Assembly: GCA_037447655.1 (NCBI GenBank)
Contig: JBBHKE010000214.1
Span: forward strand, 17,919 to 81,918
Direction: 5' to 3'
DNA: 64,000 nt
Origin: Zygnema cylindricum
Taxonomy: Eukaryota > Streptophyta > Zygnematophyceae > Zygnematales > Zygnemataceae
The notes beneath the pieces were generated by a model. The model ran no database searches. It was not told where the DNA came from and saw only the letters and a list, made by a program, of their open reading frames with translations. Shown in pieces: positions 11,741 to 22,510 of this stretch. The position numbers were made by a program, and so were the translations under genes. Numbering within the stretch: the stretch's first letter is position 1; every line of letters begins with the position of its first letter.

Positions 11741-12766
11741 AAGTCCTCAGAGTGGACAGCTTCCAAGAAGCCTCTAGGATAACTCTGACCCCTTTGTGTT
11801 TATACAAAAACAACTGCCACCCTGATAGACAAAAACTCTGACCACCTACACCCTTGTGAAGGCAAGACTCCCCTGAGTCTATAGCAAAAGAATCTCTGAA
11901 TTTGCTCCCCTGAGCATTAAGTTATGGGGGGTCAAAGTTGACCTTTTGTACAGAAGCTCTCTGGGAGAGAGGGTCCTATCTTCTAATTTTTCTAAGTCCT
12001 ATCTCTCTCACAGACTCTATCTACTGATGTACGGAACCAATCAGATTACAGTTCCGTACGTAAAAGTACAGCTGCCGGTGTACTTTATGTACGGAAACTG
12101 TACGACATTGCCTAAATGTCCACACGTGGTATGCCCGGATTCGCTCCTTTAATTCATGGAGATGCCGACCTCCAATGTAACATCGCCACGTGTCATCTGA
12201 TGTGGCGATGCCCACAAACCGCCGAATTCTTCTCCCGCGATCTCGGCGCTAATTCCGGCCGTCCGATTAAACTCGCATTTGATCGTAGCCGTAATAAATA
12301 CATGCGCGGTATTTGTTTCGCTTACGAAATCAATGCGCGGTATTGATTTCTTATCCGTACCGCAATTTGTACTTTTACACTACCAGATCTATGTATCCCG
12401 TTAACAATTATAGTTAAATGATTTAACCTACGAATTAATGTTTAATTAATTATCGTACTATATAATACGTAATACTACTGGTAGACTTAACGGCTAAGGC
12501 TACCGTCTATCTAATGTTAGTCGGCCAGCAGGTACCAAGATCGAATCCTGTGGCCGGCACATACCTTTTAGTAAATAATACCTTAAACTAATATAATTTC
12601 CCGTAAACCTCAGGATAGCCTAGGTAGCCATGGCTCTAGCTTCCTCTCCAATTTCTCACTGACTGCGACAAGTTTGAGAGTTGGAGAGAGAAGTTAGAGG
12701 TAGACTGCCTCGGCTCTTTATTTCTATTCAGACCTAAAAAATACCTTAAAACCATTAGTTTCTACA
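11721..12766 (-). repeat. 5' LTR of element B
   Basis: It starts TGTAACTCTGAG and ends TTTCTACA, followed by target duplication GGATG. It holds a G-box CACGTG, the antisense tRNA-like module near 12480-12563 and the U3 hairpin near 12627-12715. Confidence 0.94.
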
Positions 12767-13919
12767 GGATGCACCTGAATCGATGATCCATACTTCCTCT
12801 AGAGCTTCCCGAATGGCTCCAAGGGCACACTTCTGTTTCTGAGGAATTTCCTTCTCCTCCAAGTTCTCATCAATGAGAAGCTCCCCATCCTCCTCCTCAG
12901 AAGACTCGTCCTCCTCGATCTCTCCTTTCACTCTTGTGACCACAAGTGCATTTTTTCTTCCGTTCGGAAGAAACAACACAATCAATTTTCTTGGAGCCTC
13001 GACTTTGACAGCTTGATGGAATCAGCTATGAAGTGTCCCGATTTTTTGCAAAAATGGCAAAGACCCTTTGGAGGCCTAATTTCTCAAGATTGATCCGCTT
13101 TGAAGTTGTTGTACGGCTTCTTCGGGTCCTTCCTCCACCGGTCTGCTCCGGTAGCTAGAGCTTGAATGCTCTTTCCTCCTCTAGGGATCTCGATGGCGTT
13201 CTCCTGCACGAGTATCATTCGAACCACGGTGTTCCACTTCCATGAGTTATCATCCATTTCTAGCACCCGGTACACTGTGTTTTTATACTCCTCAGGTAGC
13301 TTCACGATGAGAGTGTTAACTTTCATTTTCATTGTGTCTGTCCATCTGACACACTCAATCTCTATATAAAGGCAAGAGAGATCATTACAGTAATCTAACA
13401 TCTTCCCTCGTTTGTAAGTATAACTCCCCAACCTTTGCTCCACAAGCTGGAGCTCCTGAATGATACCAGCTCTATAGATCTCTTCTAAAGTCATCCACAA
13501 CTCCTCGGCCTTAAAGGTGTGAAGATGAGAGGTCGCCAGAGCTTGAGTGAGGTGCCTCTGAATGAAATGCGTGGCATTCATGTTGGTGTACTCCCACATT
13601 TGAATATCGTTTTCTTCTGTCTTCACCACCACCCATCCAGGTGCCTTGGCAATAGGAGTGAGATGTGTCTCCTTTTCTTTCCCCTTTTTGGACACACTGC
13701 TGTCCCCATTGTCTGTCTTCTCCGTTGGAGCAGATGCTGCTGCCAAAAACCTCACTCCATCAAAACCTGGTGGAGTCCTTTGAAATGGACGTTTCACTCG
13801 TCTAGAGACGATACCCCAATATCGTTTTTCATCATGGATTCCCAGTAAATGAACCCATATCAATTGAAGATGGGCACCCTAGAGGATGGGCCCATAACCT
13901 GCAATTCTGTGTCCCCCAT
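12767..13919 (-). pseudogene. Copia gag and protease start of element A
   Basis: The frame opens in the 5' LTR at ATG 13919 (MGDTELQ) and continues through the primer site to MGPSSRVPIFN, where a stop replaces Gly. It then reads WEYTNMNATHFIQRHLTQA, a nucleocapsid body with EEYKNTVYRVLEMDD and VVRMILVQENAIEI, and a decayed CCHC knuckle near 13.05 kb (CHFCKK...GHF). It ends in the protease catalytic motif WIIDSGAS, which is intact (Asp-Ser-Gly) but cut here by element B. Frameshifts lie near 13.08 kb. This is the same protein family as the gag of B, E1 and E2, with more divergence. Confidence 0.88.
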
Positions 13920-14899
13920 TGGAACATTGAATTGAAGAAGCCTCTAGGTAACTTTTGGCTAGCCCTCTTTCAATTTGGATCACTGCTACCCAAGCACGAA
14001 AATAAACAATCTGACTGCACCCCTGTGCAGTCTAGACTCCCCTGAGTTCACAGCAAAAAAAATCATTGAAATCGCCCAATCGGGCGATTAGTTATCAAGT
14101 GGCAAATATGCCAATATTTATACAAGCTTGTTGGGAGAGAGGCGGCTACCTCCTCAATCCTCTAAGTCCTAAACCCCTCTCACAACCCCTATCTACTGAT
14201 GTACGAACCAATCAAAAGACTGTACAGTACAGAAAGGTACTAAGGCAGATGTACTTTCTGTATGGGTTGTGTACGACAAGGCCATGGATTGGACGCATGT
14301 CTCCTTCGAACTCGTCCTCATGCTCTCGGGGATTTCGGCTTCCTAAATATATCTTGCCACGTGTCGCTAGGTCATGTCACGTCCGAAAACCGCCAAGACA
14401 ACCATTCAGGGATCCCGGCGATAATGCGGGCTGTCGGATCAAAACCGGCTTTTAATGTTCGCCGTCCAAAATAACGAATGTCCGGTATATTTGTTTCATG
14501 CGCACTAAAACTTAACTAGTTTCTATGTTCTTAATTTATTATTCCGTTAAACGAAATAATGATCTTGTTAATATTTAAATAGCTATCAAACCCTATGTAT
14601 CCTAACGGACTACTACGACAAACAGGTAAGAGTTGAAGGCTACGCCTCGCTCTGCCGGTAGGAGGTTCAAGTCCTGTCGGACTCAACCTTTTTGTTGAGA
14701 GTGACTTAGGTCACTCTTTAGTCATGCCTATGGAGCTGAGGCAGCCATGGCTCCACCGCCCTCTCTCTCCTTTTGTGATTACAACAAGTATGGGGGCTAG
14801 AGAGAGAAGGTGGAGGCAGGCTGCCTGTGCATTGTCTTTTGTTTATTTTACCTTATTTAAGACCTAGAAAATTCCTTCCCTAGATCAGTGATTTCAACA
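13900..14899 (-). repeat. 5' LTR of element A
   Basis: 1,000 bp, TGCAATTCTG to TGATTTCAACA, bordered inside by the primer site GGGCCCATAACC (plus strand, ending 13899). It holds the antisense tRNA-like module at about 14620-14690 with GGTTCAAGTCC, an exact match to the Pol III B-box consensus, a CCACGTGTCGC G-box region, and the large U3 hairpin at 14739-14826. Confidence 0.92.
14739..14826. other. Long U3 hairpin in the LTR of element A
   Basis: AGGCAGCC, GGCTCCACC and CCTCTCTCTCC on the left pair with GGCTAGAGAGAGAAGG, GGTGGAG and GGCTGCCT on the right. This gives a stem of roughly 30 bp with a few bulges around a loop holding TGATTACAACAAGTATG. Other families have the same design with other stem sequences. 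The element-strand loop is close to CTTGTNGCAGTCACTGA. Confidence 0.75.
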
Positions 14900-15078
14900 A
14901 GTATTACCTCCTAGACCTTCGAAAAGTATCGGCAAAATTTGTTGTATTGTTGTTTTTCGTATAAAAACACAACAAGCGGTAAAATTTGGTACGGATAGTC
15001 GCGGATTTTTGTAAACTACCCCACTTTTCGTCTGAAAGAACGTCACCCTTAGCCGCGAATTGGAATCTAACCGCGAAC
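14900..15078. other. Host or repeat DNA between element A and solo LTR D1
   Basis: 179 bp with no gene. The last ~40 bases (TTAGCCGC... CCGCGAAC) match the fold-back repeat R (37.55 kb and 42.35 kb). R continues at 29198, so LTR D1 entered a copy of R. Confidence 0.6.
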
Positions 15079-17112
15079 TCAAATTCTATGGGGTCAATTT
15101 ACCCACAGAAATCGCAGATCTAAAGAAGCTTATCTAGATAGTGCCGATCCTAAGTTGATGCGAACCCAAATGATTGACACTTGACAATTAAAACCTCAAT
15201 ACACCTTCACCCTTGTGAAAACAAAACTTATGTGTGCTCAGTTCCCCCACAGAATGCGAAGTTAAAATATGAGTATTTGTACATGTTCCCTCACTTTAAC
15301 TTTCCCTTACAAATGCAGTCACCTTGGTAGACAAAACCTTTGACCCACTAAACCTGTGTGTAACGTGGACTCCCTTGAGTCTGAAGCAAAAAAAATATAT
15401 GAATTTGCTCCTTTGAGTAGTTAGTTATGGCTGGCCAAAGATGGCCTATAAATACAAAAGCACTCTAAGAAAGAGGTTGCTACCTAATATTTTTTCTAGG
15501 TCATAATCCCCTCTCTAAACCCTCTACTACTGGAGTACGACACCTATTAAAATCATGTATCGTACAGATAGGTATAGGTGTCGGTGTACTTTCTGTACAA
15601 CCATTGTGCTTCATGGCCAAAATGTTGTCAATTGCCATATCCGGATATGTTCTCATACTCCTCGTAGATTCTGCACCCAAATGAGAAGTCGCTACTTGTC
15701 CATTGGTGTGGCGATGACAAAAAAACCCAAAACGTCCACTGCGCGATATTGGCTCCCACTGTGGTCGTCTCATTAAAGACCGGCTATTAAATCTAGCCGT
15801 CGAAACAAAATATGCCGCACATTTGTTTGTGCGGTACCCTAATTCGTACTTAAATCTAGCTCTATTTATGTGGTGAGGATCTATTTGTTACGTTAAATGA
15901 ATAAGCCTACGTGTTCACCTTTAAATATCTATCAAACCCAATATATCTTAGTATTGGTCCTAGATTATAAGATAAAGCTAACGGCTATTAGAGATTTGAC
16001 GGATGGCAGGTACCATAATCAAATCTTGGGTCCGTCAATCCCCTTTTAGGTGAATGTACCTGTTGAAATATGTGATGTCTTTATGTATTTTATAGGTCAC
16101 TTATCCTTTAAACAAAATGTGTTTGAAAGCAGCTAGGCTCTAACCTCTCTCTCTCCCTCTCTCTCCTCTCCATACGTGTTGTAGTGACTGATGATCGAAA
16201 AGAGAGAGAGCTAGATCTATGGCTACCGAAAGAGAGAGAGATAGATGCATGGCTACCTGAGCAGCCAAGAGAGGACTAGAAGATATTCTTAATAGACTGT
16301 ATCAAAAAGGTAACGGACCAGCTAGGTATTGATCCTGGTCCCTACATTTCGTCGGAATAGCCAATAGCATTGTCCTATAGTCTAAGACCTTTGCTAGGAT
16401 ATATAGGGTTCGTTAACTACTTAAAGATTTACATACGGGATAAACGAATTAACTAGAGTTACATGGAATAGTATATAGAAACAGTGAACATTTTGTATGA
16501 CCGCAACGACCGCCGATACCTCACTAAACAAATAAATTGGACATTCATTTTCAACAGCGGACATTAAAATTCGCCTTGGATAAAACCTATATTATTTAAA
16601 CAAACATCACGCAATGGCACTCTTGGCGGTTTATAAACATTTTGTCACCGGGTGACACGTGGCGCAATATAATTGGAATGCGGAATTTATAGAGAAAATC
16701 AGAACTAGTCTTAAAATGACATGCGTCTCCTCCATGGCTATGTTGTCCTGTGACAAACTCCTCCATCGCTATGCCGTCCCGTGACCGTACACAAGATACC
16801 CGAAGAACAGTACCTTCTTGTACGGTAAAATCCTCTGATAAGTGTAATACTTCAATATAGAGAGGTTTAGAGAAGGTTTTAGGACTTAGTCATGTTGTTA
16901 GGTAGCCGCCTCTCTCCCAGAAAGCATCTGTACAAATACACATTTTTGCCTCTTCATAATTAATCGCGTGATTAGGCATTTTGAGCAATTTTTTTTTCTT
17001 CGGACTCAAGGGAGTCTAAGCTACACAAGGGTGTTATTGGTCAGAATCATTGCCTGCCAGACTGGCAGTTGTATCTAGACAAAGGGAGATACTTAAATTT
17101 TATCCCAGAGGC

Positions 17113-18161
17113 TGTAGAAATTAATGGTACATTTTTTTTTGGGTATTTTCTAGGTCTAAATAGAAATATAGAAAGAAGCCGAGGCATTCTACCTCTAACT
17201 TCTCTCTCCAACTCTCAAACTTGTCGCAGTCACTGAGAAATTGGAGAGGGGGCTAGAGCCATGGCTACCTAGGCTATCCAGAGGTTTACGGGAAAATTAT
17301 ATTAGTTAGGGTTTATTTATTTAAAAAGAATGTGCCGCCGACAGGAATTGATCCTTGTACCTACCCGCCGGCAGACACGAAATAGCCGGTAGCCTTAGCC
17401 GTTAACTCAAGGAATAACATTACGTAGTATGTAGTTTGATATTTATTTAAACACGTAAACATAAGATAAATCATTTAATTGTAATTGTCTACGGTATACA
17501 TAGATCGGGTAATGTTTAAGTACGGAATACGGTACGAGCAAGAAATCAATACCGGCATTTATTTCTTAAGTGAAATGAATACCGCGCATGTATTTATTAC
17601 GGCTACAATTAAATTCAATTCTAATCGGACGGCCGGAATTAGCGCCGAGATCGCGGAAGAAGATTTCGGCGGTTTGTGGCCATCGCCACGTCAGATGACG
17701 CGTGGCGAAATTACATTGGATCGTGGAATCTCCAGAGATTATAGCACCGAATCCGGATATGACATGTGTCGACATTTAGGCCATGACGTACAATGTCCGT
17801 ACATAAAGTACACTGACAGCTGTACTTTTTCGTACGGAACTGTATTCTGATTGGTTTCGTATATCGGTAAATAGAGTATGTGAGAGAGATATGACTTAGA
17901 AAAATTAGGAGATAGGACCCTCTCTCCCAGAGAGCTTCTGTACAAAAGGTCAACTTTGACCCTCCATAACTTACTGCTCAGGGGAGCACATTCATAGATT
18001 CTTTTTGCTATCAACTCATGGGAGTCTTGCCTTCACAGGGATGCAGGTGGTCAAAGTTTTTGTCTGCCAGGGTGGCAGTTATTCACAAAGGGGTCAGGAT
18101 TATCATAGAGGCTTCTTGGAAGCTGTCCACTCTGAGGACTTATGGAGGTCTTAGAGATTCA
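17113..18161 (+). repeat. 5' LTR of E1
   Basis: TGTAGAAATTAATGG to TTAGAGATTCA. It holds the U3 hairpin (about 17180-17275), the antisense tRNA-like module (about 17330-17415) and conserved GTAC-rich promoter-proximal sequence with an inverted CCAAT box (GATTGG near 17850). The gag frame opens in its last 20 bases. Confidence 0.94.
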
Positions 18162-19301
18162 GGTTATGGGCCCACCCTCTAGGGTACCAATTTTTAATGG
18201 AACTGGATTCATATACTTGGAAAGTATGATGATAGGAGCTCTATGCGAAAAAAGGTTTTGGGGAATAGTGAGTGGACGGTTGGGGCGTCCATCAAGTCTT
18301 GGAATTCCTCCAGGTTTGGAGGAAGCAGATTCACCAGGAAAGAGGATCCATCTTCAACGGAGGAAAAAGAAGGAGTGGTGGTGGACAAAAGAAAGGAGAA
18401 GGAGACGACCACACCAATACCAACTGGTTCGAAATTCATGTCACCTATTCCGAGGAACGAGGAGAATGATACTGAAACCTGAGACTTCAACAATATGGCG
18501 GCAAAGTACTTCATCCTACGCCATCTCACTCAAGGACTTGCATGTCCTCATTTGCAGGTAGAAAGGGCATCCAATCTTTGGATGGCTCTCATAGAGATGT
18601 ACTGAAGTGGTACGATTCAGCAACAACAGTTGGCTGATCAGAAAGTTAAGGAGTATGTATACAAAGGGGGAAATATGTTGGATTTTTGCAATGAGCTTGC
18701 TACACTCTTCATGGAGCTAGAGAGTGCGGGAAAAGATTTTAGTGAAAAAGAAAAGGTTAACTGTTTACTGATGAAGTTACCTGATGAGTTCGAGAACATA
18801 GTCAACCGTGTGCAGGACTTGCCGGACTCAAGGTGGATATGGAACTCAGTGGTAGGGATGATTCTCGTTCGAGAGAATACAATTGAGATCCGAAGGGGAG
18901 GAAAGAGTGGCCAAGCCTTGGCAACAGCGACTGATTGGAGGAACAAAGATTCCTGAAAACCGGTCGGAACCTATAGGGGTAGGGAGCAGAAAAAATAGGC
19001 CGACGAGTTCGAACCAAGGGCTCCCAAAGGTTTATGTCATTTTTGTAAGAAACCAGGGCACTATATGGCAGAGTGCACTAAGCTAACCGAGCTTCGGTTA
19101 AAGGAGGGGCAGACTGGTGGTACCCCGAGAGGAAAGAAAAAGGCCCTTGTCACACAGGTACTTGAGGCGGAATCCGAGGACGAGGACAATGAGCTCCTTT
19201 TGGATGAGGAGTTGGAGGCGAAAAATGAGGTCGAAATTCCACGAAGGCATAAATGTGCTTACGGTGGATTGAAAGGTGAAGTAGGCTGGATTATAGATTG
19301 A
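18142..19301 (+). pseudogene. Copia gag of E1
   Basis: ATG 18142 lies in the LTR (MEVLEIQ), and the frame continues through the primer site to MGPPSRVPIFNGTGFIYLES. A frameshift near 18.3 kb, a TGA in place of Trp in ETWDF, and a TGA in place of Arg after WRNKDS break it. The body shows LDFCNELATLFMELESAGKD, VVGMILVRENTIEI and a CCHC knuckle (near 19.04-19.08 kb, C..C..PGHYMAEC, partly out of frame). It ends at the UGA within the protease motif D-stop-G-A-S at 19299-19301. Confidence 0.88.
18162..18174 (+). other. Primer-binding site of E1 (initiator tRNA-Met anticodon arm) containing a gag ATG
   Basis: GGTTATGGGCCCA follows the LTR CA directly. The internal ATG (18166) is in frame with gag and would pair with the CAU anticodon of the primer tRNA. 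Confidence 0.85.
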
Positions 19302-22300
19302 GGTGCCTCCATGCACATGTTTAAGGATAGGCACCTGTTCACTAAGAAAACAAAGATTCCCACCGTAGAGATAGAGTACGGGGATGGGAGGATAGTCACC
19401 ACTACTCTTGTAGGATCGGTAGATCTGAAAGTGTTAGCAGAAGGAAAGACATCCATATTAACATTCTCCGATGTATTGTTTATTCCGGAGCTGAACAAAA
19501 ACCTTATCTCTACATTTGTATTAGATGATAAGGGTTTTTTCACTAGCACTAGGGAAGGAGTCTTTACTGCTAGTTTTGAGGATGATGTCTATTTCATTGC
19601 TGAGAAAGGTAGCCATGGGATGTTTAGGCTGATTTTAAGTAATGAATCGAAGAAACTTTATTATGCTGGTGTTCATGATATTATGATGTGGCATAAGAGG
19701 CTTGGGCATGTGAATCTAGATAAGTTAAGAGAGATGAAAAAGATGTGAGTGGTGGAAGGGATTCAGTTGAGTGAGAGTGATGATATAAGTGATTGTAGTG
19801 AATGTGCTCAAGGTAAAGCACACAGATTACCCTTTCCTAAATCAGCCACCTATAAGGGAGAAAAAATTCTAGATCTAGTACACACAGATATTTGGGGACT
19901 GGCTAAAGTGCCCTCACCGGAGGGGAAGAGATTTATGATGACTATAATTGATGATTGGTCTCGGTATTCCCGGGTGTATTTTTTGAAAAACAAGTCAAAA
20001 GCTCAGGATTGTTTTAGGCAGTATAAAACGTGGAGCGAAAAACTCAATGAAACTCCAATCAAGAGAGTAAGGAGTGACAATGGTGGAGAGTATAGTTCTA
20101 ACTAGTTTGAGGATTTTCTGAGGGAAGATGGGGTTCAACACCAAAAGACAGTTCCAGAAAATCCGGAACAGAATGGGGTAGCTGAAAGGTTAAATAAAAC
20201 ACTAAGTGATAGTGCTAGAAGTATGTTGTCAGATAAAAAGATAGGGAAAAGGTTTTGGGCAGATGCAATGCACTGTGCTAATTACCTCAAGAATAGAGTT
20301 CTTACTTCAGCTATAAAAGATCAAACACCTTATGAGAGATGGACAGGCCGGAAACCAGACATATCTCACTTAAAGGTTTTCGGCAGTCAAGTATTCAGTC
20401 TAGATACTGATCGGTCCAATTAGAAGCTAGATCCTAAAGGAAAACCGGGATACTTATTAGGATATGATGAGGATGTTAAAGGATATAGAGTTTATGATCT
20501 AAAAAGGGAAGATATAATCTTAGTAAAGCATCTAGTAGTTATGGATGAAGGAAAGTCTGTGGATCCCTTCAAATATACGAAGTCAGTAAAAATCAGATTT
20601 GAGTCAGAAAATTCCGATGACTTTGAGCTTCCTAACTATCCAGGTTTTAGAGAAGATGACATTCTTGCAGGTACAAATCAGACCGAAAAGGACTCGGCTG
20701 TGGAAACTCCAGTGAGAACTCTACCCGAAGCGGAAGACGTGGTGAAAATTGATTCGAAATCAAGGGATAGGGGAGAAGACGAGTTTGTTCGAAAGAATCC
20801 ACGAGAACCATCTATTCCGACCTCAGATTTTGAGGGGGGGAGGAGAAGTAGCAAATGACTGCGAGAAAAACAGGTTAATAACAAGGTAACTAAACTATCT
20901 CATCAAGATGAACCTCAAACTTATGGAGAGGCGATGACTTGTCCAGAAAGAAACCGGTGGAAGACAGCCATCAATAAGGAGATGGCCTCAATCATGGCAG
21001 CCGATACTTGGGAGCTGGTGGATTGTCCACCTAACCGAAAACCAATCGGTTGTAAGTGGGTTTTCAAATTAAAACTGAACCCAGATAATACAATCGAGCG
21101 CTACAAGGCCAGATTAGTGGCAAAGGGATTTACACAAAAGGAGGGAATTGACTACGAGCGAACCTTTGCCCCGGTGGTCAAATTTCCCTCGGTCCGTATA
21201 CTTCTCAATTTAGCAGCACCGGAAGACATGGAAGTGCACCAGATGGACATCAAGACAACCTTTTTACATGGAGAATTGGAAGAGGAGATCTTCATGCGAC
21301 AACCCGAAGGTTTTGTGGAGGAAGGAGAGCAGAGTAAGGTATGCCGGCTGATTAAATCTCTTTATGGTTTGAAACAGACGCCTCGACAATGGAATAAGAA
21401 GCTTGATGAGTTTCTTACCGGTTTGGGATATATTCGGATCAGCTCAAATCACTCAATCTATGTTTTCGAAGATGAGGAAGGTTTTATATTTATTGCAATT
21501 TATGTTGATGATTTGCTTGTTTTAAGTAAATCAATGGAAATAATTAATAAACTGAAAACCGATCTTAAGGGGAGATTTGAAATGAAGGATATTGGAGAAG
21601 AAAATATATATTTTGGGAATTCAAGTAGAGAGAGACCGAAAAAGGAAAATTATAAGACTGACTCAAAAGGAAGCAATAGGGAACATGCTTGAAAAAATTC
21701 AAATGGATAAAGCTAATAGTTGTACAACTCCAATGGAGTGGAAGAAGGGAAGTGAGGGGAGTGAGGAAGAAGGAGTCATAGTCTTAGACGAGGAATTATC
21801 TCCTGAAGAACAGAAGTTCATGCAGACTATTCCTTACAGGCAAGTAGTGGGAAGTCTAATCTATTTTATGAATTGTACCCGGCCGGATTTAGCTGCAGCT
21901 GTAGGAGTGCTGAGTAGAAGTCTAAATGCTCCCACTAAGAAGGATTGGGAGGTAGCTAAAAGAGTCCTTAGATATTTGATAGGAACTAGGGATCTATGGT
22001 TGCATTTGGGTGGGGAGAATACTGACATCACTACTTGGAGTGATGCAAGTTATGGTGATGCTCCGATGAGGAGATGCACTTCTGGATATGTATTATATGT
22101 GGGTGATGGGGCTTGCTGTTGGAGTAGCAAACAACAAAAGGTTATTGCTCAGTCCACCATGGAGGCTGAGTATATGGCCTCTTGCTCTGCTGTAAAAGAA
22201 TTGATGTGGGTCAAGTCTTTGCTTGGTGAGCTTGGTCACCTTAAGAGTGGTGTGCAGAATTTTTTTTGTGATAATCAGGCAGCAATCGCTATTTCTGCCA

Positions 22301-22497
22301 ATCCTAAACATCAATTTAAAGCCAAACACATGGACATCAGACTCAGCTTTGTTAGAGAGAAAGTAGAAACCAAAATAATCAGTTTAGAGTACAGACCAGA
22401 TAGTGAGATGGTAACAGATATGATGACCAAACCTGTGCCTTCCCCTAAGCTAATTTTTTGCAGGGAGAAGTGCGGTCTGAAATTAAAGATTGACTAG
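19302..22497 (+). pseudogene. Copia pol of E1: protease tail, integrase, RT, RNase H
   Basis: In order: MHMFKDRHLFTKKT, the GAG-pre-integrase region with MMWHKRLGHVNLDKL, a UGA, the zinc site CSECAQGKAHRLPFP, integrase core DLVHTDIWGLAKVP and RVRSDNGGEYSSN, a TAG for Gln, PENPEQNGVAERLN, then a TAG for Trp in DRSNWKLD and a TGA for Arg in RRSSKRLRE. RT is well kept (MDIKTTFLHGELEEEIFM, KSLYGLKQTPRQWNKK, catalytic IYVDDLLVLS intact) until a small deletion at 21590 in MKDIGEAKYILG shifts the frame. RNase H resumes at 21592 (TTWSDASYGDAPMRRCTSGY, TMEAEYMASCSAV, DNQAAIAISANP) and ends normally at KLKID. Confidence 0.93.
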
Positions 22498-22510
22498 AAA
22501 ATAAGGAGAG

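Larger units (their letters stand above)
6322..12766 (-). mobile_element. Copia element B, complete, inserted in the protease of element A
   Basis: Two LTRs of about 1,047 bp (6322-7368 and 11721-12766, roughly 95% alike by eye) flank gag, PR, IN, RT and RNase H on the minus strand. A perfect 5-bp target duplication GGATG lies on both sides (6317-6321 and 12767-12771). A polypurine tract borders the 3' LTR and a half-tRNA primer site borders the 5' LTR. It is the same family as E1 in this window. It carries a 757-codon open RT-RNase H frame but several stops earlier, so it is not autonomous now. Length is 6,445 bp, normal for copia plus long LTRs. Confidence 0.95.
1..14899 (-). mobile_element. 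Copia element A, nested and decayed, left end outside window
   Basis: This is a Ty1/copia LTR retrotransposon on the minus strand. Gag lies near 12.8-13.9 kb, protease and integrase parts at 5.0-6.3 kb, and RT plus RNase H at 2.0-3.9 kb, so the order is gag, PR, IN, RT, RH, which defines copia. The 5' LTR is 13900-14899. The 3' LTR runs from 2002 past the left edge of the window. Three later insertions break it: an unknown 1,080-bp piece in the 3' LTR, solo LTR C (3900-5007) in pol, and complete element B (6322-12766) in the protease. When these are skipped, the conserved copia protein order is restored. Numerous stops and frameshifts show it is dead. Its outer target duplication cannot be checked because the left end is missing. 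Confidence 0.9.

Noticed and set aside
17485-17850. Plus-strand 121-codon frame inside the E1 5' LTR
   Set aside because: Not conserved in the 3' LTR of E1 or in B; it is LTR promoter DNA.
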